A stretch of DNA of 37,855 nt from CAVYYW01 sp963772845 (GCA_963772845.1 CAVYYW010000025.1:1-37855), one strand, 5' to 3'; numbered from the stretch's first letter, positions 25,108-34,507 are shown. The notes: generated by a model not told the origin, from the letters alone. Program-made: numbers and translations.

Positions 25108-26370
25108 TTATTTTGCTAATTTCTCGGCTTGTTTTTGTATACCATCCAATGCGTTTTGTGGAGACGTTTTATCTAATAAAGCTTTCTGTAAGGCAACTTG
25201 TAATTTGGTGGAAAGCTCACCATACCAAGGAACAATCGGACGGTTGGCAATCCGTGAATATTGCTCTTTACTTGCTGCGACAACGGCAGGGTTGGTGTTC
25301 TTGACTTTAGGATCATCATAAAGTGACTTCCAAATCGGCAGGGCGTTTTTTGCATATTGTTTTTGGACAGATTTTGAAGAAAGGTACTTGATGTACTTCC
25401 AGGCAGCATCAGCATTCTGAGAGCCTTTGGTGATGGAAAGTCCCATTCCGCCATTCACTGAGTAGCCCGGATGTCCGTTTGCACCAGGAACAGGCATAAT
25501 CCCGACGTTTCCGTTTACTTTTGATTGTTTAGGATCATTCGCAAGGTTATACATGTACGTCCAGTTCAGAGCAAAGGCTGCTTTTCCACTCGAGAAGACA
25601 CCACGTACATCTTCTTCAAGATATTGTGTTGATTTTGGGTTGCTGATGCCGCTCTTAAGAGAGTTCACCATAAATTGAAGCGCTTTCACGTTTTCGGCTG
25701 AATTAACGGTTGGTTTTCCGTTCTCATTAACCAGACCGCCTCCAAAAGAGGAGTTAAGCACAACATCATCACAGATCAAGGCTTCTGCCTGTGACCAGCT
25801 CCATACAAGAGGATAATCAACAATGCCTTTCTGCTTAATGATTTTTGAGTCAGCCATGACATCACTCCATGTCTTAGGCGGGGCAGAAATGTTGGCTTTT
25901 TTAAGCATTTCTTTATTATAGAAAAGGAACTTTGTATCGTTTAGCCAAGGCATGCCATAAATTTTGTTTTTATACGAGACAGAATCAATAGCTCCTTGGA
26001 AAATATCCTGTTTCATATCTGAGCTTAATTTGTCTGAAATGTCTTTCACTAACCCTGCTTTGGCAAACTTCGCAGTCCAGGGTGCATCGGATAAGACCAC
26101 ATCATACCCGCCTGAACGCGCAGAGGTTTGGATCTTTTGTTCTAAGGATTCATATGGAACAAAGGTCAGTTTCACTTTTACATTAGGATTCGCTTTCTCA
26201 AATTTCGTTGTGATTGCGCGAATATCTTTTTCGCTGTAGCCCGCTTGTTTCATAAATAAGGCATTAATTGTCTTTTTTCCATTGCTTGAAGAGCTGGAAC
26301 TGCCGCCACCGCAAGCCGTCATTGCCACAAGCAAAAAGATACTCATTAACAGGACAACTATTTTTTTCAA
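25108..26370 (-). CDS. Sugar ABC transporter substrate-binding lipoprotein
   Basis: This 420-residue extracellular solute-binding protein (family 1) has a lipobox ending 'MTACGG' (Cys near residue 20), a Ser/Gly-rich linker and the bilobal pattern with '...FEKANPNVKVKLTFVPYESLEQKIQTSARSG' around residues 55-90 and 'FSSGKAAFALNWTYMYNL' around 255. The start is TTG (26370) behind AAGGGGG. It lies 12 bases after the ROK gene. It captures the sugar for the two permeases downstream; ligand class is inferred from nagB. Confidence 0.92.
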   Translation of the reverse strand: MKKIVVLLMSIFLLVAMTACGGGSSSSSSNGKKTINALFMKQAGYSEKDIRAITTKFEKANPNVKVKLTFVPYESLEQKIQTSARSGGYDVVLSDAPWTAKFAKAGLVKDISDKLSSDMKQDIFQGAIDSVSYKNKIYGMPWLNDTKFLFYNKEMLKKANISAPPKTWSDVMADSKIIKQKGIVDYPLVWSWSQAEALICDDVVLNSSFGGGLVNENGKPTVNSAENVKALQFMVNSLKSGISNPKSTQYLEEDVRGVFSSGKAAFALNWTYMYNLANDPKQSKVNGNVGIMPVPGANGHPGYSVNGGMGLSITKGSQNADAAWKYIKYLSSKSVQKQYAKNALPIWKSLYDDPKVKNTNPAVVAASKEQYSRIANRPIVPWYGELSTKLQVALQKALLDKTSPQNALDGIQKQAEKLAK

Positions 26371-26382
26371 TTTAAATCCCCC

Positions 26383-27490
26383 TTATAATTGTGTGATTTG
26401 CTCAAAAGCGTAAGCAGATGCTCCAATCGCACAGGCTTCCGTACCTAAAGCGGAAAACTCGATTTTTATCGGTATAGGTGTGAATTTTTCTATCTGACTG
26501 TTGAGCTTGTCCAAATAGGGAGGCATGGATTGAGCGACACCTCCGCCGATAATGACCTTCTCAGGATTTAATAGATTGGAAAAATTAGCGATGACCATCG
26601 CAATATCATTAATAAAGGTATCAACGACTTGAATGGCCTCTGAGATGCCATCAGCACAATCTTGAAAAAGCTGTCTGCTGTTTCCATAACGCTTCGTTAA
26701 ACCTGTACCTGATGCTCTTTGTTCAAATGGGCCAAATTCCCCAATATGACCAAAACGTTCTTCAGAGATATCCTTGCGATCAATAAAATAACCGATTTCA
26801 CCTGCTGCAAAAGAATGGCCCTCGATTAGTTTATTATTGGCAATGATGGCACTGCCGACCCCGGTACCGATCGCAAGAAAAACAAAATCACGGCACTGTT
26901 TACCATTTCCTATAAGCTTCTCGCCAAATACCGAACAATTCACATCATTGTTAATAAAGATAGGAAAATCAAAGGATTCAGACAAATTTTTAATGAGATG
27001 AATGTTTTCCCATCCAAGGTTGGGGGAATCAACAACAATCCCTTTTTGGCTATCGATAATGCCTGCAAGTCCAATTCCCATCGATATAATCTTTTCCTGA
27101 CCAACAGGTGCATCCTTTATAAAGCGTTGAATGATTTGAACAAGTGGATGAATTTTTTTCTGGGTCGGGACTTCTCTTTTGAAAATCACATCCCCATTGA
27201 GATCGGTTAACACCATTAGCAATTTTGTTCCACCGATATCAATACCCAGCCCATATCTCGCATCGCGGATTAAAAATAAGCTGAATCGGTCGGCGGCCTC
27301 CTTTTGTTGTTGATGCGCTTTTGCCAGTCTCCTGAACAAAGTCATCATTAATTAATTCATCGATAATAATTGAGATTGTGGAACGTGACAAATTCAATTC
27401 TTTTGAAAGTGCACTCCTTGAAATGGGCTGAGAGCGGCGGACAACATCGAGCGTTTGTCTGCGGTTCTCAAGCTTTATATCTCTGTCCAT
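26383..27490 (-). pseudogene. ROK-family transcriptional repressor (NagC/XylR type), frameshifted
   Basis: The N-terminal 80 residues (27490-27260) are a winged HTH ('ISRSALSKELNLSRSTISIIIDELI'). The remainder is the ROK sugar-kinase fold with 'GLGIDIGGTKLLMVL' (phosphate 1), 'INNDVN' and 'AIGTGVGSAII'. The two lie in adjacent frames; removing one base near 27263 joins 'LIFNPR' to 'ARYGLGIDIGG' and gives about 368 residues, normal for ROK repressors. The usual Cys zinc motif is missing ('GHIGEFGPFEQRASGTGL' occupies that place), so a structural zinc is unlikely. It is first in the nag operon and faces a perfect operator at 27510-27534, so autorepression relieved by a sugar is expected. Confidence 0.85.
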
Positions 27491-27509
27491 AGTTCACCTT
27501 CTTCTAGTT

Positions 27510-27534
27510 AGTTTGTTTTTCGAATAAACAAACT
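27510..27534. promoter_or_regulatory. ROK/XylR-type operator
   Basis: AGTTTGTTT-TTCGAAT-AAACAAACT is a perfect inverted repeat of the half-site known from Bacillus xyl operators (AGTTTGTTT/AACAAACT). It lies at the expected transcription start of the nag operon, 20 bases upstream of the ROK ATG. Confidence 0.85.
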
Positions 27535-27542
27535 TTAATTTT

Positions 27543-27572
27543 AGTATACACTTAATGTAAGGGCTTTCACAA
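27543..27572 (-). promoter_or_regulatory. Predicted promoter of the ROK/nag operon with overlapping cre-like site
   Basis: On the minus strand this reads TTGTGA (27572-27567), 18-base spacer, then TATACT (27548-27543). TGTAAGGGCTTTCA (27556-27569) matches the catabolite-responsive element consensus TGWAARCGYTWNCW except at position 7, and lies inside the promoter, which would allow CcpA repression. Confidence 0.65.
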
Positions 27573-27735
27573 CCGTTATCAGAAAAATGGTTTATTTTAA
27601 TAAATGGAGGAGAGTTATGGGAGGGCTTTGTCTAAAGCGGATATCAAATCACGAAAGGAGTTAGCAAATGTCGGAAGTGGACAACAAATCTTGAAAGTAG
27701 ATAGCAAATCAGGAGATAATCTCGGTGGAAAGAAA

Positions 27736-28005
27736 CGGGTGGAGAAATTCAATTGACGGACGCGAGTTCAAAAATTGAATGAACAAGGGAGGGGCGTCAA
27801 CGCTTTGGATTTTGAAGGGGAACGATACGATGTCGGGGAGAAAATTGGTTTTGTCTTGACCACGCTCGCCTTTGCCCTGAAGGATGAAAGCAATCAGAGG
27901 CGATGTCCTAAAAGGCATTGACCAGATTCTTAGTGATCTGCAAGCGAAAGAGAATCGTTAAATAACATGAAAAGCGTCGAGCCAATGGCTCGGCGCTTTT
28001 TTTAT
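27736..28005 (+). pseudogene. Relic of the gtaB 3' end with its terminator
   Basis: The sequence repeats the last 80 or so codons of gtaB and its terminator (22055-22317). The coding part carries an extra G (CGAGTTC for CGATTC), three extra G/A bases at 27787-27795 and an extra A at about 27892, plus a few substitutions, so it cannot encode the protein. The terminator hairpin (27969-28002) is intact and now lies between this relic and the stop of the convergent LacI-family gene, which it probably serves. There is no start or promoter. Confidence 0.93.
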
Positions 28006-28014
28006 GGATTACTT

Positions 28015-29025
28015 TTATTTCTTTTCTATGGTAGAAGCTCGCTTAATCAATTCGGACGGCAGCAAAATTTCCTGAAAGGGGGCATCCGGATTGATGGTGC
28101 GCCAAAGGATCTGTTCGACAGCTTTTTTTCCGAAGTATTCAAGGTTAATGCCAACGGTTGTTAGCTTCGGTGTGGAGATCCGGGAAAGATCGCCATTATC
28201 AAAACTGCAGACGGAGGCGTCAGTAGGAACAAAAAGTCCGTGCTGCCGAAGGGCTGACGTTATCAGAAAGCCAAGTCCGTCATTCACACAGAACCATGCG
28301 GTTGGCTTTTGTTCTAAGCCTGCCACTACACGCAGCACCTCTTCGTCGTTTTCCTCAGTCTGTGAAAAAATCAGCCTGCTGTCGGGAGTCAATCCTCTTT
28401 TGTAAAAGGCAAGCTTATAGCCTTCAAGCCTTTCGTAATAACTCGGTGAAAAATCGATATCCCCGAGAAAACCAATCTCACGGTGACCAAGCTCAAGCAG
28501 ATAGTCGACCGCTTCATAGGCGCTGAACCGGTTGTTGGTTAAAATCGCGTCAGCCTGCATGCCTGGAAAATGGTGGTCAATAATGACAGTCGGCAGACCC
28601 GTTGCAAGGACCATTTCTGTGTATGCCTTTGACGTATGCGAGAGAATAATAACGCCATCAATGTCCTGTTGGTCAAACAGAGCCGGCAACTGCAGGTTTT
28701 CTTGAGTAAACTGGTCGATGGACTGAATGAACAGGTTCATGCCACGGCTGTTAAGTTCTTTTTCGATGCTCAGATATATTTCTCCAAAAAAACTTTTTCG
28801 GGAAAATGCAAAGTCCGAAGCGATTAAAGCAATATTTTGAAGGGACACTGTATTCCCAGCCTGCTTCTTTCCGGAATATTTATAACCCAATTCTTTAGCG
28901 GTTTTCATAATCAAAAGACGTGTTTCCTCGCTGACGCCTGCTTTACCAGACAGAGCTTGAGAAACCGAGTTTTTTGATACCCGTAATTTATCAGCAATAT
29001 CCTGCATTGTAATTTTTCTATTCAT
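28015..29025 (-). CDS. LacI-family transcriptional regulator
   Basis: This 336-residue repressor has the LacI-type N-terminal HTH ('ITMQDIADKLRVSKNSVSQALSGKAGVSEETR', residues 5-36) and hinge ('AKELGYKYSGKK'). A periplasmic-binding-protein-like effector domain follows ('IDGVIILSH', 'GHREIGFLGDIDFSPSYYERLEGY', 'FDNGDLSRISTPKLTTVGIN'). It is transcribed divergently from the ABC/DUF1861/GH130 operon, and near-palindromic LacI-type operators cover both promoters. It therefore most likely represses that operon and itself in the absence of a manno-oligosaccharide-type inducer. Confidence 0.92.
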   Translation of the reverse strand: MNRKITMQDIADKLRVSKNSVSQALSGKAGVSEETRLLIMKTAKELGYKYSGKKQAGNTVSLQNIALIASDFAFSRKSFFGEIYLSIEKELNSRGMNLFIQSIDQFTQENLQLPALFDQQDIDGVIILSHTSKAYTEMVLATGLPTVIIDHHFPGMQADAILTNNRFSAYEAVDYLLELGHREIGFLGDIDFSPSYYERLEGYKLAFYKRGLTPDSRLIFSQTEENDEEVLRVVAGLEQKPTAWFCVNDGLGFLITSALRQHGLFVPTDASVCSFDNGDLSRISTPKLTTVGINLEYFGKKAVEQILWRTINPDAPFQEILLPSELIKRASTIEKK

Positions 29026-29058
29026 ATAGATAACTCCTTGTTTAGGCGTTTGTGATAA

Positions 29059-29074
29059 TTTGTCACGTTACAAA
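29059..29074. promoter_or_regulatory. LacI-type operator at the regulator's own promoter
   Basis: TTTGTCACGTTACAAA is an inverted repeat with a central CG and one mismatch, directly downstream of the regulator promoter (minus strand). Confidence 0.72.
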
Positions 29075-29078
29075 ATCA

Positions 29079-29107
29079 ACTATACGTCACTCTGCTAATA
29101 ATGTAAA
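29079..29107 (-). promoter_or_regulatory. Predicted promoter of the LacI-family gene
   Basis: On the minus strand this reads TTTACA (29107-29102), 17-base spacer, then TATAGT (29084-29079). Confidence 0.7.
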
Positions 29108-29149
29108 TATAATGCACTAAATAAGTCGTTTAATTTATTAAATAATTCG

Positions 29150-29178
29150 TTGACGAATTACAAATAGTGTGAAATAAT
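29150..29178 (+). promoter_or_regulatory. Predicted promoter of the ABC/DUF1861/GH130 operon
   Basis: TTGACG (29150-29155), 17-base spacer, AATAAT (29173-29178), with the operator immediately at the start point. Confidence 0.7.
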
Positions 29179-29180
29179 GT

Positions 29181-29198
29181 TTTTGTAAGGTTACAAAA
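29181..29198. promoter_or_regulatory. LacI-type operator at the ABC operon start point
   Basis: TTTTGTAAGGTTACAAAA has perfect 8-base arms around GG. It shares its TTTGT and TTACAAA blocks with the operator at 29059. Confidence 0.75.
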
Positions 29199-29262
29199 AG
29201 AATTACAAAATGTATTTTTTGATGACTCGTTTTGCTTCACTTATTTATTTTTTTGAGAGAAA

Positions 29263-29276
29263 TGATAACGCTATCA
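29263..29276. promoter_or_regulatory. cre-like catabolite repression site
   Basis: TGATAACGCTATCA is a near-perfect palindrome with central CG, one mismatch from the cre consensus. It lies in the leader between the promoter and the binding-protein start, a usual roadblock position for CcpA. Confidence 0.65.
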
Positions 29277-29330
29277 TCTGGTAGAAAATCATTTTTTGCA
29301 CAAGATATTAAAAAAAGGCGGGGGAAGAAC

Positions 29331-30649
29331 ATGAAAAAAATATCGGCTTTATTCTTTTCTATTGTGCTCTTGATTGGCGTGCTTGCGGGCTGTTCAACCG
29401 GCAACAGCAGCAACAAGGATACGTCTACAAAAAATGGCGTGACCACCATTGATTTCTGGGCGGCGCCAAACCCGACACAGCAAGTATTCTGGAAAAACAT
29501 GGCGATCAATTCATGAAAGAAAATAAAGATATTAAAGTGAAAGTCAGTCCGATGAAAGAAAGCCCAACATCAGAAGCGAGCATTCAATCGGCAATTGCCG
29601 GAGGAAGTGCTCCGACAATTTCTGAAAATATCAGCCGCGGTTTTGCAGCTCAGCTTGCTGACAGTAAAGCGCTTGTCCCGCTTGATCAAATGACGGGATA
29701 CGACAAAGTTCTTAAAGAACGTCATATGGAAAACACCATCAAAGGCTGGAAATTCTCTGATGGGCATCAATATGTTCTTCCTGTCTATTCGAATGCGATG
29801 CTGTTTGGGTGGAGAATTGATATTCTGAAACAGCTCGGTATCAACAAGATGCCTAAAACGTACAGTGAGGTTTATGATGCTGCTAAGAAATTAAAAGCGA
29901 AATACCCTGAGAAATTTATCTGGGCGACGCCTGATCTTGCTGATCCGACAGCATTCAAACGCTGGTTTGATTTCTTCATGCTTTATGATGCAGCGTCTAA
30001 CGGCAACAATTTCATTGAAGGAAAGAAACTGGTTGCGGATGACAAGGCTGGCATAAACACATTGACATTCTTAAACAAGCTTCAATCACAAAATGCTTTA
30101 ATGACGAAACAGGTGAAGGATCCATTTGAAAATGGTGTCGGTATTTTCTCCTCAATCGGCCCATGGACATTCACTGCTTGGAAGCAAAACTATCCGAAGA
30201 TGCAGTATAAGAAAACGTATGACTTATCCGTGCCTCCGGTTCCGGACAATATGGAAGGAAAACATGTCAGCACGTTTGCGGATACAAAAGGGTTAGTCAT
30301 TTACGCTTCAGCAACGAAAGCACAGCAAAAAGCAGCGATGAAGTTCGTGCAGTGGGTTTACTCTAAGCCAGCAAATGATCTAGCTTGGCTTAAAAAGACC
30401 GACCTGCCGCCTGCACGTGATGATTTATCAACAAATGCTGCGTTTAAAGATTTCTTTAATAAAAACCCTGAGCTTGTCCCTTATGCAAAAGAAATTCCTT
30501 ATGCAATCCCTGCAATCGACAACTCAAAATATAATGAATTACAAACATTCATCGGTCAAGATGCCGTTAACCCGATCGTGAAAGGCCAAGCAGAACCAAA
30601 ACCTGCCTGGAATAAAATGAAACAGGCGATCAAGGGGGATCTTAAGTAA
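29331..30649 (+). pseudogene. Sugar ABC transporter substrate-binding lipoprotein, frameshifted
   Basis: The first 60 codons give a signal with lipobox 'VLAGCST' and 'TIDFWAAPNPTQQVFWKNMA'. The rest is in another frame from about 29507 ('DQFMKENKDIKVKVSPMKESPTSEASIQSAIAGG...'), a family 1 solute-binding protein. Adding one base at GCGATC (29503-29508), or dropping two, restores 'NMADQFMKENKD' and about 439 residues. This is the one case that looks like a deletion (GCGGAT to GCGAT would do it). GGGGGAAG precedes the ATG. It should bind the oligosaccharide imported by the two permeases that follow with tight spacing. Confidence 0.85.
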
Positions 30650-31530
30650 TGCATTCTAAAGGGCAAGGAAGGTTGGGCTGGCTTTTTGCCAGCCCTTACC
30701 TTTTATACGCGATCATTTTTTTCGCCATCCCGCTCGTCTGGAGCTTATTTTTTTCTGTTACTGACTGGAATCTCATTGCTCCGACCTTTAGCTTTGTGGG
30801 CTTTGCGAATTATCTTAAAGCCTTCAACAGTGCGGGTGTTCATGCGGCATTTTTTGTTACATTTAAATTCCTGATTGTCTTTGTTCCAATGGTCATTGCG
30901 TCTTCCATTCTTGTTGCATTTATCGTGCATGGACTGCCGAAGCTGAAAGGTCTGTTTTTGATCGGCTTTTTCTTGCCTTATTTGGCCTCAGGCGTTGTTT
31001 CATCATTAATTGTTAAGGGGCTTTTATCTTATAACAGTCCAGTCAACGAATTTTTACGGCATCAATTTGGTTTGGATATAAACTGGCTTGGCAGTCCTTT
31101 TTCTGCATTAGTCGTTGTGGCGGTGATCATTGCCTGGAAGTTCACCGGCTATTATGCGCTGATTCTGACGTCAGGTTTTGAAGGGATTAATGAAGAGATT
31201 TATGAAGCAGCCAAAATCGATGGCGTCAATTCATGGCAGAAATTCTGGAAAATCACGCTTCCGCTTCTTTATCCTGCTCTGTACACCGTTTTAATTCTTT
31301 CAATCGGTGTAACTTTCGGGATTTTTACGGAGGTCTACCAGCTGACAGGCGGCGGACCTGCGAACGCAACCACAACCTGGCAGCTTGAAATCTTTCAACA
31401 GGCATTCTCGAACCTGCAAGCGGGGTATGCTTCAGCGGTTGCGATCATTGCTTCAATTGTCACGTTTATTTCGATTTACATTATACGAAAACTATTAGAA
31501 TGGTGGGGGAAACGAAATGGCTGGACATAA
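30649..31530 (+). CDS. Sugar ABC transporter permease (MalF type)
   Basis: This 293-residue CUT1 permease has six membrane segments and the EAA loop 'IYEAAKIDGVNSWQKFWKITLPLL' region near residue 185. The ATG overlaps the binding-protein stop (TAATG arrangement at 30647-30651), and its 3' end overlaps the next permease by 14 bases, so the three are translationally coupled. No ATPase is encoded with them, suggesting use of a shared MsmX/UgpC-type ATPase. Confidence 0.92.
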   Translation: MHSKGQGRLGWLFASPYLLYAIIFFAIPLVWSLFFSVTDWNLIAPTFSFVGFANYLKAFNSAGVHAAFFVTFKFLIVFVPMVIASSILVAFIVHGLPKLKGLFLIGFFLPYLASGVVSSLIVKGLLSYNSPVNEFLRHQFGLDINWLGSPFSALVVVAVIIAWKFTGYYALILTSGFEGINEEIYEAAKIDGVNSWQKFWKITLPLLYPALYTVLILSIGVTFGIFTEVYQLTGGGPANATTTWQLEIFQQAFSNLQAGYASAVAIIASIVTFISIYIIRKLLEWWGKRNGWT

Positions 31531-32347
31531 AAAATCGCGCCTTGCATGGCGGTACACCATTGCGGTCATCTTGCTTCTGATCATGGTTTTCCCTTATCTC
31601 TATATGGTATTAAGTTCATTTGCAGATTGGCAGCAAGTGAATCAAAAGCTGATTCCGACGCATTATACGCTGAAGTCATATAAATGGCTGTTTGGCGGCG
31701 GGTCAAACGTTATTCCCAGACCATGGCTGCACGCCTTTATGAACAGTTTTATCGTTTCAGCCGGATCGACACTATTAATGATGGCATCGGCGATTCTTGT
31801 TGCTTATGCCCTTGCGAAAATTCCGTTTAAAGGAAGACATACCATTAATAATGTCATTCTTTTTCATATGTTCTTTCCTGCTATTATTCTGCTCGTGCCC
31901 ACGTTCCTGATCATTCAAAGAGTGGGACTGTATGATTCCTATCTGGGGATGATTTTCCCTAAGGCGGTCAGTTTGTGGGCGATCTTTATGTACACGAACT
32001 TTTTCAAGGCGATTCCGAATACCTTTATTGAAGCGGCAAAGCTTGACGGTGCTTCTGAATGGCAGATTGTGACCCGAATTATGATCCCGATGTCAAAGTC
32101 CATTACAACCGTTATCTTTCTCTTTTTGTTCATGGAAAGATGGACAGAACTCTTATGGGATATGATTGCGACGAAGAGCGACCATATGCTGACATTGAAC
32201 GTCTTAATTTCGCAAATGTTCGGACCCTACGGTCAATATCCGGGTCCGATGTACGCGGCATCTGTGCTATTGACCCTGCCGATCATCATTATCTTCCTGA
32301 TTTTCTCGAAGAAATTCCAAGAAGGTATGCAGTTTACACTTAAATAA
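31517..32347 (+). CDS. Sugar ABC transporter permease (MalG type)
   Basis: This 276-residue CUT1 permease has a short N-terminal cytoplasmic part, six membrane segments, 'YALAKIPFKGRHTINNVILF', 'FIEAAKLDGASEWQIVTRIMIPM' (EAA loop) and the typical C-terminus 'FSKKFQEGMQFTLK'. It starts within the preceding permease gene and precedes the DUF1861 gene by 15 bases. It forms the channel with the MalF-type partner. Confidence 0.92.
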   Translation: MAGHKKSRLAWRYTIAVILLLIMVFPYLYMVLSSFADWQQVNQKLIPTHYTLKSYKWLFGGGSNVIPRPWLHAFMNSFIVSAGSTLLMMASAILVAYALAKIPFKGRHTINNVILFHMFFPAIILLVPTFLIIQRVGLYDSYLGMIFPKAVSLWAIFMYTNFFKAIPNTFIEAAKLDGASEWQIVTRIMIPMSKSITTVIFLFLFMERWTELLWDMIATKSDHMLTLNVLISQMFGPYGQYPGPMYAASVLLTLPIIIIFLIFSKKFQEGMQFTLK

Positions 32348-32362
32348 AAAGGAAGGCGAAAT

Positions 32363-33312
32363 ATGACAGCTCCCATACCTATGACATGCAATCTTTAAGA
32401 AAAAAATACATGGCGTCATCAGTGCTTATAATCCTTCTCGTATTAAATTTTCAGGGGTGGGAAACTAGGATGTCTATAACATTACCGCGCCATTTGAAGT
32501 TAAAGGCGAAACAGTGATCGCAGGGCGTGTTGAAGCAAGAGATTCAGAGCACTCACACGTGATGTTTTTTCATGAAACCGATACGGTCTGGACACCGATT
32601 GAAAACACTCCTGTTTTAGAATTACAGGATCCGTTCGTCTCATTCATTCATGGCCAATTGGTGATCGGCGGCGTTGAAATTTTCCCCCATCCTGTCAATC
32701 CAGGGGCATTGGGCTGGCGGACCGTTTTCTATAAAGGGGGATCATTGGACCAGCTAAATCCGTTTGCCAAGGGACCGGATGGCATGAAAGACATTCGGCT
32801 TGTTGAACTAGAAAACAGCCGAATCGGTGTGTTTACCCGGCCACAAGGAGAAAAAGGTGGAAGAGGAAGGATTGGCTACACCGAAATTAGCAAGCTGGAG
32901 GAATTAGAGCCCTCAGTGATTGATGAGGCGCCGCTATTGGATCTTCCTTTTCATGAGGATGAATGGGGCGGCGTCAATGAGCTTCACCTTTTATCAGAAG
33001 GAGAAGTGGGGGCACTCGGTCACATTGCTTGTTTTGATGAAAAAGGAGACAGACATTACTACGCGATCAGTTTTGTGTTTCACCCGGACACGAGGGCATG
33101 CACTCGACTTAAAAATGATTGCCCAGCGGTCTGATTTTCTGGATAGTCCAGCCAAGCGCCCTGATCTGCAAGATGTTGTGTTCAGCGGCGGACTCGTCAG
33201 AAAGAATGACGGAACCGCACGGCTTTATGCAGGTGTTGCGGATGCATCAGCTCAATATATTCATCTGAATGACCCATTCAAGCCACAGCCAAATCGAGGA
33301 GTTATAACGTAA
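32363..33312 (+). pseudogene. DUF1861 (MTP-1-like) protein gene, multiply disrupted
   Basis: The body of the protein ('DVYNITAPFEVKGETVIAGRVEARDSE...', then '...DEWGGVNELHLL', then 'RPDLQDVVFSGGLVRKNDGTARLYAGVADA') is the DUF1861 beta-propeller-like family often encoded beside GH130 phosphorylases. Here the likely ATG (32363, behind GGAAGG) is cut off by at least two shifts near 32375 and 32435. An in-frame TAG interrupts 'FSGVGN*DVYNITAPF' at 32466-32468. One extra A in the A5 run at 33111-33115 shifts the last third. The 3' shift resembles the single-base insertions elsewhere, but the stacked 5' lesions make true decay more likely for this gene than for its neighbours. Activity of the family is not established. 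Confidence 0.75.
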
Positions 33313-34392
33313 TGAATGTCTATCGATATGAAGAAAACCCTTTAGTTGTACCTGGAAATGTGACCCCTCACAGAGATGACTTTGAGGTCATCGGCACCTT
33401 CAATGCGGGAATCGCAGAATATAAAGACGAAACGATCATGCTGCTTCGGGTCGCTGAAAGGCCAATCAGTGATGATCCCAATGTGATTAAAGCCCCTGTC
33501 TATAATGTGGAACAGGGCGAGTTAACGATTCTCTCGTTTGATTTGAACGATCCCGCTTACGATTTTTCTGATCCTCGTGTGATCAGGAAGCAGGGGGATA
33601 AGAACAGCTTTTGTTATTTAACCTCACTTTCTTACTTAAGAATTGCACGGAGCAAGGATGGCCACAATTTTACCATTGATGCTGAACCGTTTGTCTATCC
33701 GTCAAACAAGCACGAGATTTTTGGGATTGAAGACCCGAGGATTACACAGATTGAGGACACCTACTATATTTACTTTAGCGCTGTATCCCCGGCTGGCGTC
33801 GGAGAAAGTCTTGTTTCAACGACGGACTTTGTCAACACGGTCCATCACGGGATGATCTTTTCCCCTGAAAATAAAGATGTGCTTATTTTTCCTGAGAAAA
33901 TTAACGGGAAGTATTATGCTCTTCACCGGCCCGTTCCAAAAAGTGTGGGAAATCCCTGAAATATGGCTCTCGGAGTCGCCGGATCTTCTTCACTGGGGAA
34001 ATCATCAGCATCTTATGGGGCTGAGAGAAAATAAATGGGATGATGCCAGAATTGGCGGAGGCGCTGTTCCGATTAAGACTGAGCAAGGATGGCTTGAGCT
34101 TTATCATGGCGCGACCGCGGATCATAAGTATTGTATGGGTGCCGTGTTGCTCGATTTAAATGATCCATCAAAAATCCTGGCCCGCTCTGAACGTCCGATT
34201 CTTGAACCAGAGGCACAGTATGAGGTAGAAGGATTCTTCGGAAATGTTGTCTTTTCATGCGGTGCACTGGTAAAAGGGGATGTCGTGAAAATGTATTACG
34301 GTGTGGCAGATACCTCGATGGCTTGTGCCGAATTAAGCCTTCAAGAAATTTTAGAATCCCTGGAAAATACACCAGTCAGCCAGACCCCATAG
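33312..34392 (+). pseudogene. GH130-family glycoside phosphorylase/hydrolase, frameshifted
   Basis: This follows the five-bladed propeller family GH130: 'YRYEENPLVVPGNVTPHRDDFEVIGTFNAGIAEY' region at the N-terminus, 'LLRVAERP', 'EIFGIEDPRITQIEDTYYIYFSA' (the Asp that protonates the glycosidic oxygen lies here) and later 'GGGAVPIKTEQGWLELYHGA'. Members phosphorolyse beta-mannosides (beta-1,4- or beta-1,2-mannobiose). The pattern seems nearer to the beta-1,2-mannoside group, but I am not sure. The frame breaks at CCC (33954-33956); with one C fewer it reads 'KSVGNPEIWLSESPD' and gives about 359 residues, normal for the family. Its ATG overlaps the DUF1861 stop region and its stop is inside the terminator loop. 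Confidence 0.85.
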
Positions 34393-34404
34393 GGTCTGGC
34401 TTTT
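34378..34404 (+). terminator. Intrinsic terminator of the ABC/GH130 operon
   Basis: AGCCAGACCC / GGGTCTGGCT, a perfect 10-bp stem with a 4-base loop containing the TAG of the GH130 gene, followed by TTTT. Confidence 0.9.
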
Positions 34405-34446
34405 CGTTTTATTTAACTTTTATCCGTAAACATGCTTTTCGTACCA

Positions 34447-34474
34447 TTGAATTATAAATGCCCGCATATATAAT
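34447..34474 (+). promoter_or_regulatory. Predicted promoter of the spoIISA locus
   Basis: TTGAAT (34447-34452), 16-base spacer, TATAAT (34469-34474), 33 bases before the ATG. Confidence 0.7.
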
Positions 34475-34507
34475 AGTGCTAAAGAGAGAGCATAGGGGGT
34501 TGGAAGC

